A stretch of DNA of 64,000 nt from Adiantum capillus-veneris (Eukaryota > Streptophyta > Polypodiopsida > Polypodiales > Pteridaceae). Shown piece by piece: positions 24,010-35,058 of this stretch (its first letter is position 1; each line of letters starts with the position of its first letter). The DNA lies in the NCBI GenBank assembly GCA_014529385.2, contig CM043971.1, positions 33,129,209 through 33,193,208 on the forward strand. Reading direction: 5' to 3'. A program made the position numbers and the translations under genes. The notes below the pieces were generated by a model that did no database searches, was not told where the DNA came from, and saw only the letters and a program-made list of their open reading frames with translations.

Positions 24010-24145
24010 CGGTCGGAAAGCGGTCGGAAAACAACCGGTCGGTTGGCCGGTGGCCAGTAGTCAATGGCCGATGGCCGGTGGTTGGAAGTCAATGGCCGGT
24101 GGCCGGTGGTCAGAAGTCAATGGCCGGTGGCCGGTGGCCGAATTC
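24010..24145 (+). repeat. GGCCGGTGG-type minisatellite in the LTR U3
   Basis: Repeats built from GTCAATGGCCGGTGG occur four to five times just upstream of the TATA box. The truncated copy at 19.3 kb has about one. Confidence 0.8.
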
Positions 24146-24267
24146 AAAAGCGGACTTGTCTTCTCAAGGGCGGCCACGCATGGGCGGATTGGAGGGTCCG
24201 ATTTGGACTTATTCGCACAAGGGCGGCTACACATGGCTGTCTCTCATAAGAGAGGGCAGCCCTTTTG

Positions 24268-24282
24268 GCCTATAAAAGGAGG
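24268..24282 (+). promoter_or_regulatory. LTR TATA box
   Basis: CCTATAAAAGGAGG is a strong plant TATA box in the expected place within the solo LTR, about 470 bp from the left end. Confidence 0.6.
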
Positions 24283-24477
24283 CCATTTCTACACACATTT
24301 CATAGTGTGAAGTTGATGCAACAAGGTGAGTGTGAGGTGGTGAGAGTGAAGCAAGGCGGGAGCTCCATTAAGGGTATAATCCCTTTGTAAACTACTTCTT
24401 GTTTTGAAGTACTAAAGCCATTGAGTGGCTGCTTTCCCGTGGACGTAGCCCACATTGGGTGAACCACGTATATCGTG

Positions 24478-24530
<53 letters not shown>

Positions 24531-24699
24531 CTATAATCTCATGTATATAAATCTGTCTCTCTCCATTAAGTAATCTACTCAATTATCTATTTAGCTACGT
24601 CTTATTTCCTAACATATCCTTGCCCTTTGCCATAGATCCGACACTTAACACGGCCCCTTTGCAAGAAAAACTCTCATAGTCCTATTGTATGGACAACCA

Positions 24700-24849
24700 C
24701 TCACAAGTACACACACACACACACACCCAATGCTAAGTGAGCATGTAAAGCTCACCTTTTTATAGGGTTTGGAGTAGGTAGCCACCTTTGTTCACAGCCG
24801 TAAGGTAGGCCCGTCTTCAAGAGGGGGATGGTGTAACAACGCCGCCATG

Positions 24850-24902
<53 letters not shown>

Positions 24903-25160
24903 AGAGTTAGAGATACAGAGAGAGCTGAAACGCAGACCTGTCGAGAGCCACGACATTATTAAGCAGTATACAAAAATATCTACAGAGCCAGGTAACCCAC
25001 CCTAAACCCCTTTAACAACAAGGGGTTAGGTACCATAAAGGAACCAACTTTAAAAAAATTACCCAGTGAATACAAGCCTATTATTCCTCATCAAAGGTAC
25101 CCTAGGCCAATAAACCCAGCAAAATATATCAGAGAAATATCAACAAGCTATAACATGCCA

Positions 25161-25219
<59 letters not shown>

Positions 25220-25250
25220 GAGAGAGAGAAGAAGAAGAAGAAGAACACTT
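24700..25250. repeat. (CA)n, (GA)n and (GT)(GA)n microsatellites
   Basis: CA run at about 24708-24726, GA run at 24852-24900, and a GT-GA-GAA compound run at 25157-25245. Intervening sequence is non-coding. Confidence 0.9.
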
Positions 25251-26654
25251 AGCACTTGAAAGAGCTAGAGGACGTTGGTATAGGCATGGGTGCTCTATGA
25301 ATCTCCTAAGGAAGATATACAAAGCTATGTGGCCGTCGTGAACGTATGACAAGGGGAGGCTTTCATTGCAGTATGATAGTCTGCCATGCGTTCAACTATC
25401 GTCCATAATTGAGTGGGCAAACTTAATTAATATCGGCCAAACCATTCACTTGAAGCCACCATTGCAAACCACAAGAGAGAGAAGATAGAGAGATAAACAG
25501 ATAGTTATTGGGATGCATGTGAGGATATGGGTGGTCAATTTTCCTTGTAAGGTTTGTCATCAATGACATTATTGAGTTAACTAACAATCTCTCGCTTATT
25601 CTTACGGATGTGTGGATGTGGGTAGTCAAAAAAGCACTATGTGAAAAAGAAGCACTTAACTCTTAAACACCTTCCCACCCAGGAAGATATTGCTACTTCA
25701 AACATGTATGGAAGGCCGGAAACTATCCGATCTTCAAGAGCGCCTTGAAAATAGTTAAATTCACAGAGATTATACAAGAAAGCAGGGAAGCGATTGTCGC
25801 CATTGGTAAACGGATGAACTCTATTGAATGGAACAGGGTGATTGGTGCCACAATGACTGGTTAGTTTATGAGTCTTTGATCAAGTCGAGGTTTGCTCCAT
25901 TCTCAGCTAAGTCTCTCTCTGATGTCTTTGTCAATGTCCTGGGATGGCCCCCCTATCAGCCGATATATCTATGGTTGTTGGGAGATGTCATGGCTCGGCA
26001 CGAGCATGACTAGAATTTGTAATTTTTTGGTTTTTCTAATATAATTTACTCAACAATGTAAGTTTTGCAAAAAAAAAACATTATGTCAAAAAGAAGCTAC
26101 AAAACCCATTAAATGTAATGTATCAAAATTCTTGTATAGCTAACCCACGGGCACCACCTTTAATTGGAAGAGGGTTGGACTTGCATCACCCTATCCTACT
26201 ACGGTAGGTGTCATTGTAACTTTTTTCGTTCATTTTTAATCAATTTAATAATTTCTCCCAAAACAAAATACCTTTGTATAGAGAGCCTAGAAAGTGAAAT
26301 GAAATGCGTAATCGCATTACATGAATGTTGCTTTTTTTTATAATAAAAAAAGAATGAAACAAATTTGAAAAATACACTTTTGTAAATAGTCGAAATGACT
26401 AAACCGTAAACTTGTCGGCATGTAAGCAAGTTGCCACGAAGGAAGTTGACAAACGCCCCTCATCGCGCGTGGGGGGGTTGTTCCTACCAAAAGGGCACGA
26501 TGGAGCCACAACCCCACTTTGTTACAAGGAACCAGCGTTGCCTCATGGTTTAGGACCAAAACTTTAGCAGTGAGCAAGTATATAGTGACTTGAGCTAAGC
26601 ATATCCCTATCTAGGTTGCAATTAGAGGGTTATGTAAGAGCACATGTGGATGTG
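25251..26654. other. No gene recognised
   Basis: A 61-codon plus-strand ORF at 25828-26013 (contains VLGWPPYQPIYLWLLGD), with about 150 bp of open sequence before it in other frames, may be an old coding remnant, but I could not place it in a family. The rest is AT-rich. Confidence 0.3.
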
Positions 26655-26924
26655 TGGGGAGAGAGAGAGAGAGAGAGAGAGGCTCCTTTGAATTACAATG
26701 AAAAAGCCAAAATCTAGCCATTATTAATTAGAGACATTGTTGAATGTTGAAGGGCATGTAATGCTAAGACAAGTTTTGGCTAGTCCATCTCGGGATTGCA
26801 TGTGGAGCCAATTTCCTACATTTGCTATTATACTCTTGGCCCTTTTGTAGCTCATTAGACCTTTGGCATCCATGTTGTCTTTTTGGCTCTTAGGGTATGC
26901 CCACACACCCGCACGCCGGGGGGG

Positions 26925-26977
<53 letters not shown>

Positions 26978-27154
26978 TTTGTTTGTTTTTGTTTGTTGTA
27001 GTTATGAGTTACCCCCTCCCTCTTTGACTACCTGCACCTCACAAGGGTGCAGTTAGAGTTGGGGTATCTTACCCCTCTCCTCCCCTGTGTGTGAGGAGAT
27101 GTCCAATCAAGGGTCACTTGTTTCCCTCTAACAAATCACCCCCTCCCCTGTTTT

Positions 27155-27225
<71 letters not shown>

Positions 27226-27236
27226 TTTTTTTTTCT

Positions 27237-27270
<34 letters not shown>

Positions 27271-27300
27271 GTGTGTGGTGGTGGTGGTGGTGGTTGTGGT
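26655..27300. repeat. Microsatellite cluster: (GA)n, (GT)n and compound (GT)(GA)T12G30(TGG)n
   Basis: GA at 26659-26681, G run plus GT at 26918-26974, and a striking compound tract at 27157-27305: GT, GA, T12, a run of about 30 G, then TGG triplets. Confidence 0.95.
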
Positions 27301-27787
27301 TGTGGTTTGTTGTACCTTTTGACCTAGATATTTAAGCATGCATGCAGGTGAGGTGTGGGTAGTGAAAACAAGGCTTTCTAAAACAAGCCTTAGTGATGAA
27401 GAGAGTTAGGCATACATATGAATGTATTATTATTTCTAGGCCACCTTTGCATGTGCATGTGAACTTGTAAAGCATTGAACACAAAAAAAAATTATCTTTC
27501 AATTATAAGTGGATCTTTTCATTTAAGAACGTCAGTGACTTTATTGTTTCAGAGTGCCAACGTGACTTTCACCTTGTTTTTTAAATAGACCTACAAACTC
27601 CATCGAATGTAATGAGATTTTAAGGTTAGATCAAAAAATTAGGTTGAAGGCTAAAAGTTTTCTCATAATAAAACCTTGAATGAATCAATGTTGTTGTCAC
27701 TCTTCCAAAAATGGGAGTGTCTAAATATTAGAAGGGAGTGCTAGCCTAAATCCCAACACACTTATACTTAGTTCAAATCGCTAAGCT
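27301..27787. other. 3' flank of the pectate lyase gene
   Basis: AT-rich sequence downstream (minus strand) of the pectate lyase stop codon. Presumably includes its 3' UTR. Confidence 0.4.
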
Positions 27788-28611
27788 TTAAACTTGTTGG
27801 CATCTTAGCAAGTTGCCACCGAAAAGAGCACCAGAGCAATGCTCTACCAATGGAGGCAGTGATGAAGTAGACAAAATGGGGGGAGAGCTGCCAGTGGGGT
27901 AAGATGGAGCCACATCCCTAGTAGCCACAAGGAATTGGTGGAAGGTAGTACCATTGAGGAGGAGATCATTCTTTGATTCAATGCGTGCACTCATGTCAAA
28001 GGTGGCAGGCTTGCTCTCAAACCAAGGTGTCACCTCCTTTGCTTTGCTCGCTACAAAAACGTTGCTCTCCGACCTAATGCGGGCATTTGCTCTACCCCCT
28101 ATAGCATAGTAACCCCAATTTGTATATAAGTTGTTCACCACATGGCACACTCCCCACCTGCATCATCACACAAGAAAGGGTTATTACTCTAGGGATTAGG
28201 GTGGATAAACAAGAGTAGCATTCATAATTATTATGTTAATCTCTTTGTATGATTATTTTTCAATAGTTACAAATGAAATTGATTGATAATGTGATGGTTT
28301 TGTGTGTATGTGTGGATGCATGTGCATTGATCTTTAGATAATCCTTTCCCCCTCCCTTCCCCCTCTTGGATAGAAAATAGAAGAGTAAAAGATAATATCT
28401 TCCCTTTGTTCCTTTTGAGTTCAAGTGTTTCCTAGAAGTGTATGTTTGGGTAAGCCATCTAAATGAAGCCATGACATCATGGGTCCTTCTGAGAGGAAAC
28501 TGAGCTATTGGTGCTTCATTAATATGATTGGAGATCACTATTTAAGGACACAAGCAAAGGCCATTAAAGTGAAGTTTTAAGGTTTCCTTGAGGGACTAGG
28601 TTGAGTTCAAT

Positions 28612-28661
<50 letters not shown>

Positions 28662-30525
28662 CGTGAGAGAGAGAGAGAGAGGTACCTGCAATGGGGCATA
28701 CGTTGCATTGAGTCACGGAACCAATTGCGGTAGACAGTGACACGAAGGGAGCGATCTTCAGAGTCGGCATCAGAGGCACCAAGCAACATGTTGAAGTTGT
28801 AGTTTTGAAGCTTACTGTTGGAGATGGTGACATCAGTGGAACCTTGCAAAACAGATGCCAAGCCAAGCTCTCCATTGAAGGAGGTGATGTGATCCACCCA
28901 CACCTTGGTGGAGCCTGAGAAGATGTGCAAGGTGTCGGAGCCCCTTATGTTACTTATTTGTATGTTGTGTATGATAACATTTTGAACCCCTCCCAATACT
29001 AGATTCCTTCCATTTATTGTCACATTCACCCCCCTTCCATCTATTGTAGTATGGCTCTGCACCCACAACATGTCTTGTAGCACTATCACCATGCTCCTTG
29101 CAAACGTTATCCACACCCCTGCACCAAATATATGTGTATATGTCCGCAAGGACATGCACACGCACACATATCCTTAGTAATCGAAGCCATGGAAGAGGCA
29201 CTGATATTATTCTTTGAAGACATGAAAGTAACATAAGCTACAATAAGGTCATTACCTACAGCTTTTAGAGATTTTGTGGTGTTATAATATAGGTATGATT
29301 CTAGTAATTTGGAAGTGGCTTTGCTCATGAAGTATCTATGTGCTCTTAAGGGCTCTTATTGATGAATACAGTTTGCATTTAAATTTATACCTTTGATTTT
29401 GTGCTGAATTATTCAAAAAATTGCTATTGGATGTATATGGAAGTCTATGAGACTTTGGTAGAGTTTCATCTCTTGTGATAAGGAATCCTTGAACCTTTTC
29501 AAGGTGCTCACTGTTGAGTAAGTTTTAGCCTCATCTGACTTCTTGGGTAGAACATCACACCCTTATTAGCTAGTGAAGGCATGCCCAAGGTTAATGTGGA
29601 GTATATCTTGTCTTTTGTGTCATGTGCAAATATTATTTAGATAGGGTATTTATGCATTTGGAGTATCTAGTTTGATTTTTTTTACATGGTGATTGAGGTG
29701 GATGCCTAAGCTTGTTCATTTCGACATCGTCGGGGTGCATTAAGGTGGTTGTTTGGATTATTTCTTGCAATTCTCTAAATTGTAATGAGTATGGTGAAAA
29801 AGAGTATAAGATCATGCTTTGCTCAATGTGTATGGATCTTAATGCTTTGCTCGGAGTGTTCATGGAGAAACTTGATTGCCTGCATTGGTGCCCCTTGCCA
29901 TATTGGTGGCATAACGAAGTGTCCCCGGAGATGGATTTAGGGCGTTGTCTCCATCACTAGTGACAAGGTAAGAAAGGCCATGCAAGCCTCCCACTACTCC
30001 CTTTGCAAAGCCAATGGCGCATGACACCAAACCATAATCTCTTCCACATGCAGAAAACTGACACTTTGATCCATCCACTTTCGACGTTGGACAACCATTT
30101 CTATTTAACTCTGTCTCGCCATGAGCTAGAAAAAACCAACAAGAAGAAATGTTAGTGAGGAGAATTTGTAACCAAAACTAGAGACTCATAAATACTACGG
30201 CTAAAAAGCTTCATTGCAATCTCATTCATGGCAAGAATAGCCATGCTATATAGTGGCACAATCACCTCCCAAAAATTGGATGATTCTTTACTTTTAGGTA
30301 GATACATACAATTATAACATTAACATTAACATTAACAAGGTAATAAAATTGTTACAAAGTTTTGCAAAGTTAAATCAACCATCTATTTTATGTGCTTATT
30401 GACTTAATGAGTAGTTTCAACTGAGCTCCCTCTCTTATTCAGCCCATACTAGCCTTTAAATGCAAACATTTTTAAAGAACACAAAATGCCATCTCTTCCT
30501 TTATCTGTAGTAAAAGATAATATAT

Positions 30526-30619
<94 letters not shown>

Positions 30620-31514
30620 ATGTGCCTCAATGCTCGCAAGTATTTTGAGTGCATACATAGTGCAAGGAAACTCTAGAGCGGAAAAAAAGAGAGAACAATA
30701 CAAATGGAAATGACACACGTCTCCAAAGAGTTGGTCCAACGGTAAGGCTTTGGTCTCTCAACCTATGAGTTGTGGGTTCAACACTCCCGTTGGGTCCCCT
30801 CTATAGGGATACCTTGTGCTCACCTGGTGTTCACATTGCTAGGGCTCTTACCCTTCAACACTCCAATGCATCCTCCTCCTCAGGTGACCCGAGCTTGTTG
30901 CTACAAGTTCTCTCCGTTGTTCCCAATACATGCCTACGCGTGGCTCTTGCCCGATGGTACGCGGCCCTTGTCCGACCATGTTTCATGACTAATATTTGGA
31001 AGGGATAAGCACCTCCCTGTGGCCCCTCTGTTGTGCTGTTAAAAAAAATGACACACACATTGCATGCACCCATGACCATCTCTTTATATAGACATGCTAA
31101 GTCTAAGTCTTTCAACTTCCCACTTTTATGAGTTTAACTTCCTAGACAAGCCCCTATGCATTTGACATATTTTGAAATGATTTTTAGTTTTCCAAAATTG
31201 TGGAGACCTAATGGATGTGACAAACAAGGTGCTCACTGTAAAAATGGATATGAAATATGTTGTATCTAGCTAGCATTTTTTTTTGCAAGTGAATGAGTTC
31301 CATAAGTTGTGCTTCAAAAGTATCATGTAGACGAAAACATAAGTGACTTACTGTCGCCTTGGGTTGCCACCTCATTATTTAAAGCTTGGTGAGGGAGAGA
31401 GTTGTTCTTCTCAAGGTCTTCAATGTTGAAGGGTTTGGAGGTAGTAATCTCAAGCTCATTTTGTGTTGCCTTCAGATGTCTGTCTAGCTCCAAAGCCAAA
31501 TAGGATGGATCGAT
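27788..31514 (-). CDS. Pectate lyase (PL1-type), four exons, N-terminal exon missing
   Basis: Plant-type pectate lyase, an enzyme that cleaves cell-wall homogalacturonan outside the cell. Exons on the minus strand: 31352-31514, 29880-30125, 28686-29118 and 27788-28157; these phases join in frame to about 402 residues ending at a TAA. Donors and acceptors: exon A CA|GTAAGT; exon B CTAG acceptor and a GC-type donor CAG|GCAATC; exon C TGCAG acceptor and CAG|GTACCT donor; exon D TGCAG acceptor. Visible parallel beta-helix motifs are SCAIGFAKGVVGG, GTLRYA, WITFARSMVI, TTIDGRGVNV, VWVDH, GSTDVTISNS, RVTVYRNWF and QRMPHCR (with the conserved Arg), then VVNNLYTNWGYYAIGG. The two Asp of the usual ADGLIDA Ca-binding stretch are replaced (GELGLAS), so activity is uncertain. 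Exon A starts at an acceptor in phase 0, so the signal peptide must lie in an exon further upstream, not found. Confidence 0.8.
28613..28682. repeat. (GT)n(GA)n microsatellite in a pectate lyase intron
   Basis: GT run then GA run, ending about 5 bases from the donor of the 28686 exon, so the repeat is almost at the splice site. Confidence 0.95.
30527..30617. repeat. (GT)n(AT)n(GA)n microsatellite in a pectate lyase intron
   Basis: Three consecutive dinucleotide runs inside the intron between exons at 30125 and 31352. Confidence 0.95.
30719..31045 (+). mobile_element. tRNA-derived SINE, copy 2 (11-bp TSD), intronic
   Basis: Starts GTCTCCAAAGAGTTGG, with A-box-like TGGTCCAACGGTAAGGC and B-box-like GTTCAACACTCC. 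The body matches copy 1 (for example CACCTTGTGCTCACC with one change, TTGCTAGGGCTCTT, GGAAGGGATAAGCACC). Ends in a run of A. Flanked by AAATGACACAC at 30708-30718 and 31046-31056. It lies in a pectate lyase intron, opposite to the gene. Confidence 0.88.
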
Positions 31515-31679
31515 CTGCGTCATGCACACTAGTTAGAATGAAATAATTGTCTACTATTTACTCACAATGGCATTGCTCTTTGTTAATAGCTAAATATGGA
31601 GAACTACTGTCAAAAAGTTTTGAAGTTGTAATTCAGGCATGGTTCGTGGCTTCTTCAGTATTTTTTTTTGACGTATTTG

Positions 31680-32880
31680 AGAAAAGTTTCATGAGCTAAT
31701 TTGCAACCAATTTGGCTGAGACAACATTTATTGATTGAGGTAGAGCAATCTGCGGTTTGTGTTTTCCTCAGATCGAGTTCTACTTGATGGGCTAATTTGC
31801 TCCAAGTTTGATTGAGACAACATTGGAGTCTCCGGATGCACAAGACATTCCATATGGCCCTGTCCCATCCAGCTTCGCCGACTCGGCACGTTGGAATACC
31901 TGCGGATTCCCCAATAAACCACGAGGCGGACACCATCACCATCCTTGACCCCTTGGGAGATTCCATGAAACAGAGCAACTTCCATCTGCATCCCCTCATG
32001 AAGATCTCTCCTTCCTTTGTGTTTGGTCATCCAAAAGGGGGCTGATCAAGATGTAATGCAGACATAGACCTCTTTACGACGCACTAGAAAAATCTGTAAT
32101 CGGATGTCTCCAGTGAGAAAAACCCTCTTACTTAGATTTTCAATAGTTCAATTAGAATTATTTTTCTGTCAAATTAAGTTGATTTAGCAACATGAAGTCT
32201 TCTCTTGATGGAGATAGAGAGCTTGTCTACGCTTCCAACACAAAAAATCTCTCCATCCTTTGTGTCTTGCCTCCCATTGGGAGCTCGTCAAGATCTACTC
32301 CAACTCTGTCGCATAGAGTTACCCTTGATGTGTGTCTCTTCAACCAAGAAACGTAGGTCTAGGGTCTAACTATTCCATCTATTGCAAGTAGTCCGCTACT
32401 TAAGTTGTGGCTTGTTCAATGTTTGATGAAGTTACTTAGCAAGATGATTTACTCCATTTCACAAAGATAGAGCGCTTTGTGGTTACGTTTCCTCATGAAG
32501 ACCTCTCCTCTCTTAGCATGTTTCCATGCATTGGGGACTGACCAGCTAAATAGCTCCAAGCTTGATTAAGACATCATTGGAGTTCCCTGTTAATGAAGGT
32601 AGGGCAACTTCAATCTTCGTTTCCGGCATGAAGGTCTCAACTTGCTTTGTGTCTTCTCACGCAAAAGGGCACCGATCAAGGCCCACTCCAAATTTAATGC
32701 ATAGTGTCCTCATAGATCTACGTTTTTAACCCCAAAAAGGAAGCACAAGTCTAAAGTTCCATTCTGGAGTCCCAAGTTGTATCTTGTTCAACTTTGAGAG
32801 AGATTTAACAAGCTGATCTACTCTTCATGCAACTAAGACATTGTCAATTGTTGGACAATTGTTTGTCGATATAGCACATA
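31680..32880. repeat. Diverged imperfect tandem repeat block
   Basis: Phrases recur in order about every 200-350 bp: GCTAATTTGCTCCAAG(C/T)TTGATT.AGACA.CATTGGAGT, then AGGGCAACTTC.ATC, then CTCATGAAGATCTCTCCTTCCTTTGTGT. Then follow CAAAAGGG..TGATCAAG and a block with TAGAGTTACCC..GTGTCTCTTCAACC. No reading frame stays open. The origin may be an old amplified transposon or gene segment. Confidence 0.55.
32213..32563. repeat. Paralogue of the flanks of the 49-59 kb insertions (empty site)
   Basis: Matches 48846-49042 and then continues directly into 55498-55658. The gypsy element and its duplicated TTTGG are absent here (CTTAAGTTGTGGCTTG). It also runs on past AAGCTTGATTAAG, the point where the minus-strand pol-less element begins at 55659. 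It therefore shows the state before both insertions. Confidence 0.85.
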
Positions 32881-33009
32881 TGAAGCGAAGATACATTCCT
32901 CATTTTGCATCACATCTAGATCGTCACATTGAATACAATGGTCTTGAGATACTGGAGCGGTTCTAGCAAGGTTGGAGAAGAGACATGTTGCCTTTTTTTT
33001 TTTTCTTAG

Positions 33010-34287
33010 TTGCGGGAAGAGATCACGACGAAGATTTTGGTGAGGAGTACGGCCCGCCTTGGCCTACTCTGGCGGAGCTTGAAGAGATGGAGCGTCGACG
33101 ACTAATTGACGATGCAACAAAGATGATGCTAAATTTTGCGAAGGACCCAAAATTTGCAGAATTTATGAGCCAGACCGCCTTCAACGAGGTGCATTCACAG
33201 TGGCGGAAAACCACAGAACCACCCCTCAAACCGGCACTCAAGAAACCTACTACGCCGAGGATGTTTACAGAGCAGGAATTGGAAGAGGTGGTTGATACAT
33301 GGATTTCTCAACTTTTTGACGTGCAAAACAAAACCGAAAAGCACGACAAAGAGCGGAAGAAAGGCACTGACTTCCCGGGTTATTTGGGTCGTCAGTCACC
33401 TTTTGCCTCGGCAAGAAAGCAGAAGAAGCATGTTCGATTTGAAGGAGTACCCAGTTCTTCTTCTTCTTCTTCAGACAATTCTTCTAGCTCTTCTGACTCA
33501 AGCGAAGAAGACAAAAAAGGGAAAAAGTGAAGCAAAAAGCATAGCTTCGAAAGGGCAAGAAAAAGGCAAAAAAGTCTAGGTTTCGCCGTATTTCTGACAG
33601 TTCTACAGAGGAGTCGTCTTCAGATAGTTCGGACTCCGATGATTACAGATTTTATGCAAAGAAGAAGAATTTCTATAAGACCAACCAGTATGACTTTCTG
33701 GAGGATAAAAGCAAGAAAGTCAGAGAATTCAAAGAGGGTGGACAGGCAATTAGATTTGACACTTTTTCTAGATATCGAGATGCTTCGAAGGCTTTGGCCT
33801 TTATACAGCAGTTTGACATAGCTTTCTCTGGAGGGCGTTACTCAGAGCACTCCAAGATTCGGAGGGCTACCTCTTACTTCAAGGGAAATGCTCAACTTGG
33901 TGGTCCACGCTTCTATTGAACAAGACAGCACCAGTTAAATGGTTGAAATTCAAAAGGCTTTTTATTTTCTTCTTGGTTGACTCGGGAGTACGAACGCGAC
34001 GTACGAATTGCTTGGAACCATCTTCGGATGACCAAGAAAGATACTTGGGACGCTTATCGCGAGAGATTCTGGAGCTCTTTTCTACCAGCCTCTTCATTTA
34101 AGAACTCGTTCAAAGAACAAATTGAGCGGTTTACCTTGGGTCTTCCTACAGAAATCCGAGATCACTGCTTAGAGCAAAAGTCAGATTCCATTCAAGAACT
34201 GATGAGTCATGCGAAACGGGGATTTGCCATTCATTCAGGCAATTTCACCTACCTCTCATATGAAATCATGACGCAAAGAACAGAAAT
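33010..34287 (+). pseudogene. Ty3/gypsy gag, 5'- and 3'-truncated
   Basis: Homologous to the gag of the 49-55 kb element read the other way: EEYGPPWPTLAELEEMERR, ATKMMLNFAKDPK, KGTDFPGYLGRQS, then RFEGVPSSSSSSSDNSS. After a frame change come REFKEGGQAIRFDTF, WNHLRMTKKDTWDAYRERFW and IERFTLGLPTEIRDHCLEQK. The left end joins a T-rich host stretch at about 33010 with no LTR or start codon of the homologue. The right end stops at about 34287, before the zinc knuckle, against an integrase fragment of the opposite strand. It is probably the 5' part of the element resuming at 41361. Frameshifts occur near 33530 and 33900. Confidence 0.75.
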
Positions 34288-34289
34288 AT

Positions 34290-35058
34290 GCCCATCTCAA
34301 ATATGCCTCTCCAGAATAGACTTGTCATCCGTGGGTCACGGTCACTGACAATCGACTATGGCATACCATGGTACTAAAAGACATTGCACATAAAGAGACA
34401 TGCCATCTGATCTAGTTTTATCTTCTTCCTAACAGGAATAAAATGAGCTTGCTTGCTGAATCTGCAAATAATGGTCCACATTCCATCATTCCCTGTCTGT
34501 GTTCTTGGAAGATCAAAGATAAATCGATAGCTATGCTTTCCCATGGCTTATTTGGAATCGGCAATGGCTGTAACAACCCTGGTGCCTTTTGCCTGTCAAA
34601 CTTGACCTTTTGGCAAATCACGCATGCTCGCACAAAGGCATCCACATCTCTCCTCAAGGTAGGCCAATAAAAGAATGTCTCAACCGCTTTCACTATAGCA
34701 TCTATAACATGATGCCCCGCATACGGTGGGACATGACTCTCTACCATGACCTTATGTCGCAATGGCCTAGTGACACAGAGTCGGCCATGCATCATCATAA
34801 AACCATCTCTGAGGAGGTAGTGCTCATGACGTTGTCCTTCCTGTAACTGTTCCAAGATCCTTGCAAAATCTTCGTCATTCGCATAATGTTCCTTCATGTC
34901 ATCAAGCTCACGATGATAAGGAATTGACACAGCTGAAATTTGTGGCTTTCTTGGTAACGCATCAGCCATAAACATTCTTTGCCTTCCATATGCACAATTT
35001 GGAAGTGAAACATGGAAAGAATGTTTGCTCATCGCATATGCTTTTCCGATAGCTTTGA
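34290..35058 (-). pseudogene. Integrase N-terminal half of the minus-strand gypsy element
   Basis: Follows the RNase H end (MADALPRKP). The HHCC domain reads GHHVIDAIVKAVETFFYWP, then VRACVICQKVKFDRQKAPG. The catalytic core begins WESIAIDLS and continues CRFSKQAHFIPVRKK to SIVSDRDPRMTSLF, with stops and a frameshift. The match ends at about 34290, opposite the plus-strand gag fragment. Confidence 0.75.

Larger units (their letters stand above)
23796..24614 (+). mobile_element. Solo LTR, second LTR family (TSD TATCC)
   Basis: 819 bp from TGTTAAGTATGG to TTCCTAACA, so the ends are TGTTA and TAACA. Flanked by a perfect TATCC duplication (23791-23795 and 24615-24619). It contains a TATA box CCTATAAAAGGAGG at about 24268, downstream of a GGCCGGTGG minisatellite (24010-24145), and a (CT)n run at 24482-24527 in the presumed leader. 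No internal element remains. The truncated copy at 19.3 kb confirms the left end. Confidence 0.9.

Noticed and set aside
31655-32030. Minus-strand ORFs of 100-114 codons upstream of the pectate lyase as its missing N-terminal exon
   Set aside because: They lie in the diverged repeat block, have no signal peptide and no splice donor in the right phase.
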